Source: Arcobacter ellisii
GTDB lineage: Bacteria; Campylobacterota; Campylobacteria; Campylobacterales; Arcobacteraceae
Direction of reading: 5' to 3'
Length of the DNA: 64,000 bases
Assembly: GCF_003544915.1 (NCBI RefSeq)
Contig: NZ_CP032097.1
Location: 992,001-1,056,000 of the forward strand
The notes beneath the pieces were generated by a model. The model had not been told where the DNA came from. It did no database searches and worked only from the letters and a program-made list of their open reading frames with translations. Shown here one piece after another: positions 36,652-46,137 of the stretch (its first letter is position 1; each line of letters opens with the position of its first letter). Made by a program: the position numbers and the translations under genes.

Positions 36652-36768
36652 ACGCTAATTATAGCAGGTTTTATATTATCTTTTAATGGTTGTGGTTACA
36701 AAGGTGATCCTATTTATCTACAATCTGATTCAAGTGTTTCTCAAACAAAAGACGAAGTTTCAAAATGA
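36622..36768 (+). CDS. 48-residue LptM/YifL-like lipoprotein
   Basis: A short gene: ATG at 36622, stop TGA at 36766-36768. The protein has a signal segment (HTLIIAGFILSFNG), a lipidation cysteine (Cys24 in NGCGYKGDP) and a short Ser/Gln-rich tail. The sequence GCGYKGDP after the cysteine resembles LptM (YifL) lipoproteins, which aid disulfide maturation of the LptD-LptE lipopolysaccharide translocon. Its stop overlaps the nadB start (ATGA), a strong sign that it is real and translated with nadB. The ribosome site is weak (AGGA about 12 bases away), and the start overlaps the DUF721-like gene on the other strand. Confidence 0.7.
   Translation: MTKYFINFFHTLIIAGFILSFNGCGYKGDPIYLQSDSSVSQTKDEVSK
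36658..36666 (-). promoter_or_regulatory. Extended -10 (TGCTATAAT) placed for a leaderless transcript
   Basis: On the minus strand TGCTATAAT is followed by six bases and then the ATG at 36651, so transcription should begin at the start codon. It lies inside the coding sequence of the opposite-strand lipoprotein gene. Confidence 0.55.
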
Positions 36769-38222
36769 AAATTTATGATTATGTGATAATTGGGACAGGT
36801 GTTGCTGGTCTTAATGCAGCAAGATTAATTCCAAAAGATAAAAAAGTGTTGATTTTATGCAAAATGTCAACATGGAATTGTAATACATTTTGGGCTCAAG
36901 GTGGAATAGCAAGTGCTGTTGATGAAAATGATATTCCAATTCATATAAATGACACTTTAACAGCCGGTGTAAATTATAATGATAAAAAAACTGTTGAACT
37001 TTTAAGTAAAAAATCAATTTCAACTATTAAAAATTTAATAGCTGCTGGAATGAAATTTGATGTAAATGAAAAGGGTGAATTAGCTTATACAAAAGAAGCA
37101 GCTCACAGTAGAAACAGAATTTTACATGCAGATGGTGATGCAACTGGAAGAATGATGCATGTGTTTTTACTAGAACATTGTGAACACGTTATTCTTACTC
37201 AATCAGTTGTTTGTGATTTACTTATAAAAGATGATATTTGTTATGGTGTTCAATATTTTACAAGTGAAACAGAACAAAAAGTTGTTTATGCACATAATAC
37301 AATAATTGCAAGTGGTGGAGTTGGTTCTATTTATAGATACCACACAAATTCAACTGCAAATGCAGGGGAAGTTCAAGGAATTATTGCAGAAAAGGGACTT
37401 CCTTTAAAAGATATGGAGATGATGCAGTTTCACCCAACAGTTGTAAGAGGTACAAATTTTGCTAGAAAACCACTTTTAAGTGAAGCATTAAGAGGTGAGG
37501 GCGCTTATATTGTTGATGAAAATGGTTATAGATTTTTATTTGATTATCATAAAGATGGTGAATTAGCCCCAAGAGATGTAGTTAGTAGGTCAATTTTTGA
37601 TTACAATAAAAAAACAGGTTTAGGAGTCTTTTTATCATTTGAAACATTTGAGAAAAAAGCTTTTAAAAAAAGATTTCCTAATATTTATTCAAATTTAAAA
37701 GAGTTAGGATACGAATTACCTTTTGAAAGAGTTCCAATAAGTCCTGCTTTCCACTATTCAATGGGTGGAATAGAGACAACACTTGAAGCAAAAGTTAAAG
37801 GAATGAAAAATCTTTATGCAATAGGAGAAGTAGCTTGTACAGGAGTTCATGGAGCAAATAGATTAGCTTCAAACTCTTTACTTGAAGGATTGGTTTTTTC
37901 AGAAATTGCAGTTGAAACATCTCTAAAAGAAAATTTTAAAATCAACCCTGAAAATTATGATAAACCTATTATTACTTATGTTAGAAATAAAGAGATTGAT
38001 AAAGATATAAAAGATAATTTAAGAGAGATTATGTGGACTCATGCAGGAATAGTGCGAGAACCAAAAAATTTAGAAAAATCTCTTGAAATAATAGAAGGCT
38101 ACTTAAAGCAAAATGTCGGTAGATTGCTATTTTTAAGGCTACTTACGGCAAAATCTATTCTAAAATCTGCATTAGAGCGTAAAAAATCACTTGGTGCACA
38201 TTATATTAAGGAGAATGAATGA
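36765..38222 (+). CDS. nadB: L-aspartate oxidase
   Basis: A 485-residue FAD enzyme that makes iminoaspartate from aspartate, the first step of NAD synthesis. The FAD motif VIIGTGVAGLNAARLI is at residues 7-22, WAQGGIASA at about 43, the substrate-loop histidine/arginine region HSRNRILHADGDATG at about 117, and the C-terminal FAD segment TGVHGANRLASNSLLEGLVFSE at about 362. nadA and nadC are not next to it. It overlaps the lipoprotein gene upstream and nhaD downstream (ATGA in both cases), so the three genes are translationally coupled. Confidence 0.95.
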   Translation: MKIYDYVIIGTGVAGLNAARLIPKDKKVLILCKMSTWNCNTFWAQGGIASAVDENDIPIHINDTLTAGVNYNDKKTVELLSKKSISTIKNLIAAGMKFDVNEKGELAYTKEAAHSRNRILHADGDATGRMMHVFLLEHCEHVILTQSVVCDLLIKDDICYGVQYFTSETEQKVVYAHNTIIASGGVGSIYRYHTNSTANAGEVQGIIAEKGLPLKDMEMMQFHPTVVRGTNFARKPLLSEALRGEGAYIVDENGYRFLFDYHKDGELAPRDVVSRSIFDYNKKTGLGVFLSFETFEKKAFKKRFPNIYSNLKELGYELPFERVPISPAFHYSMGGIETTLEAKVKGMKNLYAIGEVACTGVHGANRLASNSLLEGLVFSEIAVETSLKENFKINPENYDKPIITYVRNKEIDKDIKDNLREIMWTHAGIVREPKNLEKSLEIIEGYLKQNVGRLLFLRLLTAKSILKSALERKKSLGAHYIKENE

Positions 38223-39604
38223 TAAAAGTTTTAATGACTTTAATCTTTGGGTCTTTATCACTATTTGCAAGTGCTGCAAGTACTGGAGAAAATCCTGATT
38301 TAACTATGACATGGGTTGGTTTTGCATGTCTGTTTATATTTGTTGTTGGTTACTATTTTGTAGCTGCAGAGGAAAAATATACAATAGATAAAGCAAAACC
38401 TGCTTTATTTATAGGTACATTTATGTTTATTTTAGTTGCACTATATTATGTGTTAAATGATTTAGATTTGAATCTAGTTCATACAGAAGCTAATCATTTA
38501 ATTTTAGAAATAGCTGGAATTTTCTTTTTCTTATTTGTAGCAATGACATATATCGAGTCATTAATCCATATGGGAGTATTTGATAGATTAAAATATAATC
38601 TAATCTCAAAAGGTTATACATATAGAAAACTATTTTGGGTAACTGGATTTTTAGCATTTTTTATCTCTCCAATTGCTGATAACTTAACAACAGCACTTAT
38701 TTTATCTACAGTTTTAATTACTATTGAAAAAACAAGAAAAGATTTCTTAGTACCAGGTGCTATAAATATCGTTGTAGCTGCAAATGCAGGTGGTGCTTGG
38801 TCTCCATTTGGTGATATTACTACACTTATGGCATGGACAGCAGGAAAAGGAACATTTACAGACTTCTTATTCTTATTCCCAGCTTCTATTGGTGGATATA
38901 TGATAACAGCGTTTTTACTTTCAAGATTTGTTCCAAATACAAAACCTGATTTTGATGCTTCAAAAGAAGTAAAACCAAAAATGGCAGAAGGTGCTAAAAT
39001 GGTAATGTTCCTTGGAGTATTTACAATATTTTGTGCCGTAATGTCTCATCAAGTATTACATTTACCAGCTATGTGGGGTATGATGTTTGGACTTGCTTTA
39101 CTTAAAGTTTATTCTTATGGTTTAGGTAAAAAATATGGAAAAGAACACTTTAATATCTTCCATTCAATGGCAAAAATAGAGAATAATACTCTAATGTTCT
39201 TCTTTGGTATTTTAGCAGCAGTTGGAGCTTTATACTTTATTGGTTGGTTAGCTTTAGCAGCAGTTGTGTATGACCCTGAAATATTAGGACCAACATGGGC
39301 AAATATTGGAGTAGGTTTCTTATCTGCTATTGTTGATAACGTTCCTGTTATGTCTGCGATTTTAAAAGCTAATCCAAATATGGGACTTGACCAATGGATG
39401 TTAGTTACTTTAACAGCTGGTGTTGGTGGTTCTTTAATCTCTTTTGGAAGTGCTGCTGGTGTTGGAGTAATGGGTAAATTACATGGAATTTATACTTTTG
39501 GTTCACATATGAAATTTGCATGGACTGTATTCATAGGATATGTTGTTTCTGTTTCAATTTGGTATGTTCAATACGAAATTTTAGGTTTCTATCACATAGG
39601 TTAA
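38219..39604 (+). CDS. nhaD: NhaD-type Na+/H+ antiporter
   Basis: A 461-residue inner-membrane protein with about 12 transmembrane helices. It opens with a cleavable-looking or first hydrophobic segment (LMTLIFGSLSLFASA). Ion-transporter superfamily motifs are present: SPIADNLTTALILS (about residues 145-160), NAGGAWSPFGDITTLM (about 192-207) and the matched late motif AIVDNVPVMSAIL (about 370). NhaD exports sodium (or lithium) at the cost of proton entry. The start overlaps nadB. A strong palindromic terminator closes the operon. Confidence 0.92.
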   Translation: MIKVLMTLIFGSLSLFASAASTGENPDLTMTWVGFACLFIFVVGYYFVAAEEKYTIDKAKPALFIGTFMFILVALYYVLNDLDLNLVHTEANHLILEIAGIFFFLFVAMTYIESLIHMGVFDRLKYNLISKGYTYRKLFWVTGFLAFFISPIADNLTTALILSTVLITIEKTRKDFLVPGAINIVVAANAGGAWSPFGDITTLMAWTAGKGTFTDFLFLFPASIGGYMITAFLLSRFVPNTKPDFDASKEVKPKMAEGAKMVMFLGVFTIFCAVMSHQVLHLPAMWGMMFGLALLKVYSYGLGKKYGKEHFNIFHSMAKIENNTLMFFFGILAAVGALYFIGWLALAAVVYDPEILGPTWANIGVGFLSAIVDNVPVMSAILKANPNMGLDQWMLVTLTAGVGGSLISFGSAAGVGVMGKLHGIYTFGSHMKFAWTVFIGYVVSVSIWYVQYEILGFYHIG

Positions 39605-39640
39605 GAAAAGGTGCAATTGCACCTTTTCTTTTTCTTTTTT
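39603..39640 (+). terminator. Perfect-palindrome terminator after nhaD
   Basis: Bases 39603-39630 form a perfect palindrome with 14-base arms centred on GCAATTGC, followed by a T-rich tail. It begins within the nhaD stop codon. Confidence 0.85.
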
Positions 39641-39737
39641 CTCACTAATCCTTTTTTAACTCTATTTTAGATAAAATATTTAACTTAAATTTGTAATATT
39701 CAAGCACTTTTGTGCGAAATATGAAGGAAAACAATAT

Positions 39738-41273
39738 ATGAAACATGTACCAATAGTAGTATTAGATTTTGGTAGTCAATACACTCAAATCATTGCTAGA
39801 AAACTTAGAGAAGCTGGTGTTTACTCTGAAATAGTTCCTTATAGTGAATCTATTGAAGATATTATGGCTAGAACTCCAAAAGGAATTATTCTTTCAGGAG
39901 GTCCTGCTTCTGTTTATGCTGATGATGCTTATCATCCTGATACTACAATATTTGAACTTGGTCTTCCAATTTTAGGTATTTGTTATGGAATGCAGTTAAT
40001 TTCTCAACACTTTGGTGGAAGTGTAATTCCTGCAAGTCATCATGAATATGGAAAAGCTAAATTAAAATTTGAAGTTGAAAATCCAATTTTTAAAGATACA
40101 ACAGATGGTCAAATTGTTTGGATGTCACATGGTGATAGAGTTGAACATATTCCAGCTGGATTTGAAAAAATTGCAACAAGTGAAAACTCTCCATTTGCAG
40201 CTATTGCAAATACTGATAGAAATATCTATGCATTCCAATTTCACCCAGAAGTTTATCACTCAGTTGAGGGAAGCAAATTATTAAAAAACTTTGCAAAACA
40301 TATTTGTGGTTGTGAATCAACTTGGAATATGGGTTCATTTGCTAAAGAGCAAATCAAAAGAATTCAAGAGCAAGTTGGAAATAAAAAAGTTCTTTGTGGA
40401 GTTTCAGGTGGAGTTGATAGCTCTGTTGTAGCAACACTTTTAGCTGAAGCAATTGGTGAAAATGTAATTCCAGTATTTGTTGATAATGGATTATTAAGAG
40501 CAAATGAGAGAGAACAAGTTGAAGCTATGTTCAAAGCAAGAGGTGTAAAATTAATCACTGTTGATGCAAGTGAAGAGTTTTTAACTAAATTAGCAGGTGT
40601 TACAGACCCTGAAACAAAAAGAAAAATCATTGGTGAAACATTTATCGAAGTATTTGATAAAGAAGCAAAAAAACACCAAGGTATTGAGTTTTTAGCACAA
40701 GGAACTTTATATACAGACGTTATTGAATCAGTTTCTGTAAAAGGTCCTTCAAAAACTATCAAATCTCACCACAATGTTGGTGGATTACCTGATTGGATGA
40801 AATTTGAATTAGTTGAGCCTTTAAGAGAAATCTTTAAAGATGAAGTTAGAGCTTTAGGATTAGAACTTGGACTTCCAGCATCTATGATTGGACGTCATCC
40901 TTTCCCTGGACCAGGACTTGCTATTAGAATCATGGGAGATGTAAATAAACCTGATTTAGAACTATTAAGAAAAGCTGATACTATCATGTTAGATGTGTTA
41001 CATGCAACTGGATATTATGATAAAACATGGCAAGCATTTACAGTATTATTAAACGTAAAATCTGTAGGTGTTATGGGTGATAACAGAACTTATGATAACA
41101 CTGTTTGTGTTAGAATCGTAGAAGCAACAGATGGTATGACAGCTACATTTGCTCATATTCCACATGATATCTTAGAAACTATCTCTAGAAGAATCATCAA
41201 CGAAGTTGATGGAATCAATAGAGTAGTTTATGATATAAGCTCAAAACCACCAGCAACTATCGAGTGGGAATAA
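39738..41273 (+). CDS. guaA: GMP synthase (glutamine-hydrolysing)
   Basis: A 511-residue enzyme that converts XMP to GMP. The glutaminase domain (about 1-195) has the nucleophile in GICYGMQLI (about 80) and the His-Glu pair in [10 protein letters not shown] (about 168). The ATP-pyrophosphatase domain begins with the P-loop [12 protein letters not shown] (about 222), and the dimerisation domain contains [12 protein letters not shown] (about 385) and the closing KPPATIEWE. All sites are intact and length is normal. AAGGA precedes the ATG. Two hairpins follow. Confidence 0.97.
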   Translation: MKHVPIVVLDFGSQYTQIIARKLREAGVYSEIVPYSESIEDIMARTPKGIILSGGPASVYADDAYHPDTTIFELGLPILGICYGMQLISQHFGGSVIPASHHEYGKAKLKFEVENPIFKDTTDGQIVWMSHGDRVEHIPAGFEKIATSENSPFAAIANTDRNIYAFQFHPEVYHSVEGSKLLKNFAKHICGCESTWNMGSFAKEQIKRIQEQVGNKKVLCGVSGGVDSSVVATLLAEAIGENVIPVFVDNGLLRANEREQVEAMFKARGVKLITVDASEEFLTKLAGVTDPETKRKIIGETFIEVFDKEAKKHQGIEFLAQGTLYTDVIESVSVKGPSKTIKSHHNVGGLPDWMKFELVEPLREIFKDEVRALGLELGLPASMIGRHPFPGPGLAIRIMGDVNKPDLELLRKADTIMLDVLHATGYYDKTWQAFTVLLNVKSVGVMGDNRTYDNTVCVRIVEATDGMTATFAHIPHDILETISRRIINEVDGINRVVYDISSKPPATIEWE

Positions 41274-41279
41274 AATAAA

Positions 41280-41370
41280 GCAGTATCTTTTAACTTGATA
41301 CTGCGTCAAATAAGAAAATCAACTCAATCACATACCTTTTGTATGCTCAATCGTTGATTTTCTTCTTTTC
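41280..41370 (+). terminator. Two successive hairpins after guaA
   Basis: Hairpin 1: GCAGTATC (41280-41287) with GATACTGC (41297-41304). Hairpin 2: AAGAAAATCAAC (41312-41323) with GTTGATTTTCTT (41353-41364), 12 bp, enclosing a second 5-bp stem CATAC/GTATG (41331-41345). The internal loop between the two stems has CTCAATC on each side. A T-rich stretch follows. At least one probably terminates guaA; together they could be a small structured RNA. The remaining bases to 41520 show only AT-rich sequence and a ribosome site for the next gene. Confidence 0.5.
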
Positions 41371-41520
41371 CTTGTCTGAAGCTAAAATCTACAACTTTAT
41401 TTAATATTATCAAAACTTTAATCTTATGATTTAGTTTATTTCAATTTCTCAAAAGATTAAAATTTAACTTTTAACCACATATTCGTTAAGATTATCTCTT
41501 TTAAATTTATAGGATATTAA

Positions 41521-41982
41521 ATGCAAGAAAATGAACTAAAAGCTTTTATAAAAGAAAACTCATCTTTAATTTATCAATATATCAATAGTGAAATACTAAA
41601 AGATATAGGTGTGATGTCTTATTCATTTTTTATAAGGCTCATAGATGAATATTTTAGTAAAGAAGAAAAAAGAGTTTGTACAAATAATATAAGCATTGAT
41701 ACTTTTGGTTATTATCTTATAACTGAAGTTTTAGGAGAAGCAAGACAAGCTTTTCCATTTTTTAGAAAAGATACTTTATGTTTGGATAAAATTTTCAAAG
41801 AGGCAAAGGTTTATTTTAACCATGTTAAATTTACCATAGAAAATGATACTTTTAATATCTATTTAATTCAAACAAAAGCAGGTGTTTCTACCCTTGATGA
41901 AGAAATCATTAAATATTCAAAACAATTTCCTATTAAAACATCAGGGATAAAAGAGTTTATGGTTAATTATTCATTAAAATAA
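41521..41982 (+). CDS. Protein of unknown function
   Basis: A 153-residue soluble protein with no signal peptide or membrane helix. It is predicted helical in the first half (MSYSFFIRLIDEYFSKEEK) and mixed in the second (VKFTIENDTFNIYLIQTKAG). I recognise no family or motif. The ATG is preceded by AGGAT. It is the only sizeable gene between guaA and the convergent selO, and its base composition matches its neighbours. Confidence 0.55.
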   Translation: MQENELKAFIKENSSLIYQYINSEILKDIGVMSYSFFIRLIDEYFSKEEKRVCTNNISIDTFGYYLITEVLGEARQAFPFFRKDTLCLDKIFKEAKVYFNHVKFTIENDTFNIYLIQTKAGVSTLDEEIIKYSKQFPIKTSGIKEFMVNYSLK

Positions 41983-42039
41983 ATATTAGATAATTCTAAT
42001 TATTTGATGTAAATAATTAAAAATATAAAAGGATAGACT

Positions 42040-42135
42040 TTGATAGATAAAATAAAAGAGAGTAAAATTGCACAAATTTTGATATTAAAAGTATTGACAA
42101 TTATCGCTGTTGCAGGAAATATATATTTTTCATAA
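42040..42135 (+). CDS. Possible 31-residue membrane peptide
   Basis: TTG start at 42040 with AAAGGA at 6-7 bases, ending TAA at 42135. The predicted peptide has a charged N-terminus (MIDKIKESKIAQ) and then a single hydrophobic helix (ILILKVLTIIAVAGNIYF), the usual plan of small inner-membrane proteins. A weak hairpin follows. Short length and a TTG start leave real doubt. Confidence 0.4.
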   Translation: MIDKIKESKIAQILILKVLTIIAVAGNIYFS

Positions 42136-42147
42136 ATGAAAAAGAAA

Positions 42148-42183
42148 AAGGGAACAAAACTTTGTTTATAGCTTGTCCCTTAA
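42148..42183. terminator. Weak hairpin between the small ORF and selO
   Basis: AAGGGAACAA (42148-42157) pairs with TTGTCCCTT (42173-42181) with one bulged base, followed by TAATTATT; an alternative inner stem AACAAA/TTTGTT competes. It lies between convergent genes. Confidence 0.45.
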
Positions 42184-42197
42184 TTATTATCTAAAAT

Positions 42198-43889
42198 TTA
42201 CGATGAGCAACTAACATGCGATATTCCAGCTATTCCAAAAAAATCTGAAGGTTTTTTAATATAATATTTCTCTTCTATTTCTTTTGTTTGCTCATTGTAT
42301 GGATTTGTCATGATTTTTTGTAACTCTTGCACCGGTTGATAGTTTCCATTTTGTGCTTCTTGATATGCCCAAACTAAATGCCATTCTCTTAAAGTGTATT
42401 TTGGATTGGTAAGTTTCATTTGATTTGAAAGTTTTTCTTTAGAGCTTTCATCATTTACATTTATTTGTAATTTCCAAATTTCAAGCCAATTATTCCATCT
42501 TAATTTGATATTCTCATCTTTTAGAGTTCCATAAAAACTTTTTTCAAGACTACTTATCTCATCAGGAATATTTGATAATTCTCTAAAAAATATAGTATAG
42601 TCAACTTTTGTATCAATCATAAGATTTATTAGTTCTTCAAACAACTCAACATCAAACTTATCAAGTCCAAGTTTATTAGTCCACATCTTTTCCATTTTTT
42701 CTTGCATAACTTTACTAAAGTTATTTTCGATTTTTTCTAGTTCTTCTAAAGTCTCTTTATTTAAAGTAAGCAATGGTTTTAATGCACTACAAAATGATTT
42801 AAAATTTTTAAAAGCTGCCGTTGGCTGATTGAAAAATGAAAAGTGATTTCCTCCACCAGTCCAAGATTGATATTTTGGGTCAAACATTTCGATAAATCCA
42901 AATGGTCCATAATCCAGAGTAAAACCACCAGCTGCGCAGTTATCGCTATTGAAGTTACCTTGACAATATCCAACTCTTATCCAGTTTGCAACTAGTGAAG
43001 TAAGACGATTTTGAAACTCATTTGCTAGTTGTATTATCTTTTCTTCTAAAGTTAAATCTTGATTGATTGCTTCACTATACTCTCTATCAATTAGATGTAA
43101 AACAATCATTTCTAACTCTTTTAAAGCATTTTTATGTTCATTTTTTCTAGCTCGTCTTCCAAAAAGTTCTATTTGCCCAACTCTTAAAAAAGAAGAGGCA
43201 ACTCTAGTAGTAATTGCAACATCTTCTTCTATCATAACTTCGGGGTCTTTTGAGTATGAATTATCTCTAAACCAAGGTCTAGTTACTTGCTCTTTTTTAG
43301 AGGTAAATAGAGTCAAAGACCTTGATGTTGGAATCCCAAGTGCGTGCATATGCTCTTGTGCTAAAAACTCCCTTACACTTGATCTTAAAACTGCTCTTCC
43401 ATCTGCACCTCTACAATAAGGCGTTTTCCCTCCACCTTTTAGTTGAAACTCCCATCTTTTACCATTTATCACTGCTTCTAAAACTGAGATTGCTCTACCA
43501 TCTCCATAACCATTTCCAGTTTGAAAAGGACATTGGGCATAATATTCTGTTCCATAAATAGATAAGGCATATCCAGTTGCCCAACCTATATTTTGCATAG
43601 GTTTTGAAATATTTGACATATCACCTGAAAATAGTTTGATAAAATCATCTGATTTTAGTAAGTTTTCACTAAAGCCTAACTCTTTAAAAAAGTTAATGCT
43701 ATGAGAAATATATATCGGGTCTTTGATAGGAGTCGGCTTTACAGGCACATAATGTCCACTAAAAACCTCTCTTGGAGATTTATTATCTCCACTATATTTT
43801 GCATCTGGGTCACTATTTAGTTTGTCCACAAAAGAGTAATCACATAAATTGCTAAGTTCATTAAATGTTTCTATATTATTTTTATTCAT
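42198..43889 (-). CDS. selO: Protein adenylyltransferase SelO (YdiU)
   Basis: A 563-residue pseudokinase-fold enzyme that transfers AMP from ATP to protein Ser/Thr/Tyr, linked to redox stress. The N-terminal [11 protein letters not shown], the nucleotide region [14 protein letters not shown] and [24 protein letters not shown] (about residues 120-185), and [27 protein letters not shown] (about 315-340) are characteristic. The protein ends CSS; in eukaryotic SelO the same third-last position is selenocysteine. GGATA precedes the ATG. It is isolated between an unknown gene and a divergent monooxygenase gene. Confidence 0.92.
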   Translation of the reverse strand: MNKNNIETFNELSNLCDYSFVDKLNSDPDAKYSGDNKSPREVFSGHYVPVKPTPIKDPIYISHSINFFKELGFSENLLKSDDFIKLFSGDMSNISKPMQNIGWATGYALSIYGTEYYAQCPFQTGNGYGDGRAISVLEAVINGKRWEFQLKGGGKTPYCRGADGRAVLRSSVREFLAQEHMHALGIPTSRSLTLFTSKKEQVTRPWFRDNSYSKDPEVMIEEDVAITTRVASSFLRVGQIELFGRRARKNEHKNALKELEMIVLHLIDREYSEAINQDLTLEEKIIQLANEFQNRLTSLVANWIRVGYCQGNFNSDNCAAGGFTLDYGPFGFIEMFDPKYQSWTGGGNHFSFFNQPTAAFKNFKSFCSALKPLLTLNKETLEELEKIENNFSKVMQEKMEKMWTNKLGLDKFDVELFEELINLMIDTKVDYTIFFRELSNIPDEISSLEKSFYGTLKDENIKLRWNNWLEIWKLQINVNDESSKEKLSNQMKLTNPKYTLREWHLVWAYQEAQNGNYQPVQELQKIMTNPYNEQTKEIEEKYYIKKPSDFFGIAGISHVSCSS

Positions 43890-44008
43890 TATTGTATTTA
43901 TCCATAAATTTATTTATTAAGATTTTAATATAGTAAATTTGTACTTAAATATAGAAACTAAAGCTACTATTAATTAGAATACAAAAAACAGAAATTAAAG
44001 TGATAATT

Positions 44009-44293
44009 ATGGCAATAACAAGACAAATAATATTTTTAGCAAAAAGAGATTGTATCGAAGAACTAAAAGCACTACTAAAATCAACAATTGAAGATACAAA
44101 AAAAGAAGAAGGTTGTTTGATGTATGAAGTTTTCCAAACAAAAACTAATCCAGTAGAATTTATCGTGATTGATTCATGGGAAAGTGAAGAAGCTTTAAAC
44201 AAACATTATGAAACTCCTCATTATTCACATTTTATAAATAATTTCAAACAATACAATGCTCATATTGAACCTTTTGAACTTGAAGTTTTATAA
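44009..44293 (+). CDS. ABM-domain protein, putative quinol monooxygenase
   Basis: A 94-residue dimeric alpha-beta (ferredoxin-like) protein of the antibiotic-biosynthesis-monooxygenase type. Family landmarks are ITRQIIFLAKRDCIEELKALL, EEGCLMYEVFQTKTNP and FIVIDSWESEEALNKHYETPHY. YgiN-like members act on quinols. Substrate here is unknown. The ATG at 44009 was taken in place of GTG at 44000; the ribosome site is weak in either case. The next gene is RidA-like, 20 bases downstream, so a shared detoxification role is possible. Confidence 0.8.
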   Translation: MAITRQIIFLAKRDCIEELKALLKSTIEDTKKEEGCLMYEVFQTKTNPVEFIVIDSWESEEALNKHYETPHYSHFINNFKQYNAHIEPFELEVL

Positions 44294-44313
44294 AAATAAA
44301 AAAAGGATAGAAA

Positions 44314-44679
44314 GTGAAAATTCACAGAATTAACCCAAACAAAAGATGGTCAGATGTTACAGTTTTTAATGGAATTGCAACTTTTACAGAAGTTGCAGAC
44401 ACAGATACAAGTGCAGATATAAAAGGGCAAGTAAAACAGATATTTGACCAAGTAGAAGCTAGTTTAGCTTTAGTTGATAGTGATAAATCAAGAATTTTAG
44501 CAGTTACGATTTATATTACAGATTTTGCAAATTTCGATGGTTTAAATGAAATTTGGGATAGTTGGTTCCCTGAAAATTGTGCACCTAGTCGTGCTTGTGT
44601 AAAAGCAGAATTAGTAGACCCAAATTTATTGGTTGAAATGACCTTTACAGCTGCTGCTGGTGAAAAATTTCAATCATAA
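44314..44679 (+). CDS. RidA/YjgF-family protein
   Basis: A 121-residue trimeric RidA-fold protein. It has the core QVKQIFDQVEASLALVDSDKSRILAVTIYITDF, NEIWDSWFP and the C-terminal PSRACVKAELVDPNLLVEMTFTAA, which includes the conserved Arg used by RidA-type imine/enamine deaminases. This sub-type is close to YoaB-like members, whose activity is less certain. The start is GTG with AAAGGA at 7 bases. It lies in one short transcript with the ABM protein. Confidence 0.85.
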   Translation: MKIHRINPNKRWSDVTVFNGIATFTEVADTDTSADIKGQVKQIFDQVEASLALVDSDKSRILAVTIYITDFANFDGLNEIWDSWFPENCAPSRACVKAELVDPNLLVEMTFTAAAGEKFQS

Positions 44680-44845
44680 TTAATCAGTTAATACAAAACA
44701 GGAGTTTAAAATCAAAATAATAAATGTAATTTCCAATCAAGATAGATTAAAACTAATTCGAAATTTTTGTGAAGATGATTTAGAAAATGAAGTTGAAAAT
44801 GTCTTAAAAAATATTTTAGAAAATGGCTCTACATCTTTAAAATCA

Positions 44846-45532
44846 ATGATAAAACTTTTCGATTTAATGGATAATTCAAGTAGTGTTGATAGTGATTTGC
44901 AAACTCCTTATTCTATTGGTAATAGAACAATTGAAATTATCAATACTTCCGAACAATTGCAAAAAGTTATGAACACAATTTTATTAACTCCTTTTATAGG
45001 TTTTGATAGTGAACAAAAGCCAACATTTAAAAAAGGACAAGCAGATAATGGTGTTTGTCTTATTCAATTGGCGACAAAACAGAAGTGTTATCTTATTCAA
45101 ATTAAACAAATCAAAAATTTAAAACCTCTTATTGATTTTTTAGAAGATGATAAAATAATAAAAATAGGCACAGGTTTAAAAGGCGATAGTGTCGCACTTT
45201 TTAAACAATTTAATCTAAGAGTAAAATCAATGATTGACCTTGAAGATATATTTAAAGAATTGTCCTCTAAAAATCAAATTGGAGCTAAAAAAGCAGCTTC
45301 AATAATTTTAAATGAAAAATTACAGAAATCAAAAAATATCTCAAGGTCAAATTGGGAAAATAAAGAGTTAACAGCTGGACAAATAAAATATGCTTCAGAA
45401 GACGCAACAGTTGTATATGATGTGATGAATGAGATTTTAAAACAATACCCTTTTGTGATGAAAATGATGCCTGAGTTTTTTCAAGAAGCAAACAACAAAT
45501 CAGAAGAAATAAAAAAGAAAAAAAATGTTTAA
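44846..45532 (+). CDS. RNase D-like DEDDy 3'-5' exonuclease domain protein (start uncertain)
   Basis: A protein of at least 228 residues with a single DEDDy exonuclease domain: Asp and Glu in FIGFDSEQKP, Asp in GTGLKGDSVALF, and Tyr with Asp in YASEDATVVYD. It lacks the HRDC domain of full RNase D. No ribosome site precedes the ATG at 44846. The same frame is open upstream for 45 further codons and begins, 6 bases after a good GGAG (44701-44704), with ATC at 44711 where an ATG would be expected. The true N-terminus is probably 44711, using a rare ATC start or after a mutation. It overlaps the pentapeptide gene by 8 bases. Confidence 0.75.
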   Translation: MIKLFDLMDNSSSVDSDLQTPYSIGNRTIEIINTSEQLQKVMNTILLTPFIGFDSEQKPTFKKGQADNGVCLIQLATKQKCYLIQIKQIKNLKPLIDFLEDDKIIKIGTGLKGDSVALFKQFNLRVKSMIDLEDIFKELSSKNQIGAKKAASIILNEKLQKSKNISRSNWENKELTAGQIKYASEDATVVYDVMNEILKQYPFVMKMMPEFFQEANNKSEEIKKKKNV

Positions 45533-46091
45533 AACAAACGATTATTGGGAAGAAGAGTTTTTTGAGTATGAAGATAAAAACTTAGATTCTATCTATTTTG
45601 ATGATTGTACTTTTATAAAATGTGACTTTTCAAAAAGTCTTATGCAAAATTGTAAGTTTACAGAGTGTAAATTTGTAAATTGTGATTTATCTTTATCTAT
45701 ATTAAAATCCTGTACTTTTAATGATGTTATATTTGAAAATTGTAAACTTATTGGGATTTCTTGGAGTTCTTGTCAAGAGCCTTTTGATGTGAAGTTTGAA
45801 TCTTGTAATATTTCTCAAAACTCTTTTCATCTTATGGATTTGCGACAAATGAAATTTATTAATTCTCTTATAAAAGATAGTGGTTTTGAAGAGTGTAATA
45901 TGGAAAAAACTCTTTTTGATAATTGTGATTTACAGTTATCATCTTTTATAAAAAACAATCTAAAAAAAGCAAACTTTGTAACATCAAAAAACTATTTAAT
46001 TGACCCAAAACAAAATGATTTGACAAAAGCATCATTTTCTCTTCCTGAAGCTTTGAGTTTTCTTTCATTACTTCCTATTGAAATAAAGTAA
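45525..46091 (+). CDS. Pentapeptide-repeat protein
   Basis: A 188-residue protein built from five-residue repeats of the A(D/N)LXX type (FDDCTFIKCDFSKSLMQNCKF, FVNCDLSLSILKSC, FDNCDLQLSSF), giving a right-handed quadrilateral beta helix. It has many cysteines at repeat corners. No signal peptide is seen, so it is cytoplasmic. The Qnr/MfpA group of this fold protects DNA gyrase, but this protein cannot be placed there by sequence alone. It is translationally coupled to the exonuclease gene by an 8-base overlap. A hairpin terminator follows. Confidence 0.8.
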   Translation: MFKTNDYWEEEFFEYEDKNLDSIYFDDCTFIKCDFSKSLMQNCKFTECKFVNCDLSLSILKSCTFNDVIFENCKLIGISWSSCQEPFDVKFESCNISQNSFHLMDLRQMKFINSLIKDSGFEECNMEKTLFDNCDLQLSSFIKNNLKKANFVTSKNYLIDPKQNDLTKASFSLPEALSFLSLLPIEIK

Positions 46092-46137
46092 TAGAGATTT
46101 AACCCCTCTCTAAATAGCTCTATGATACTATTCGCAG

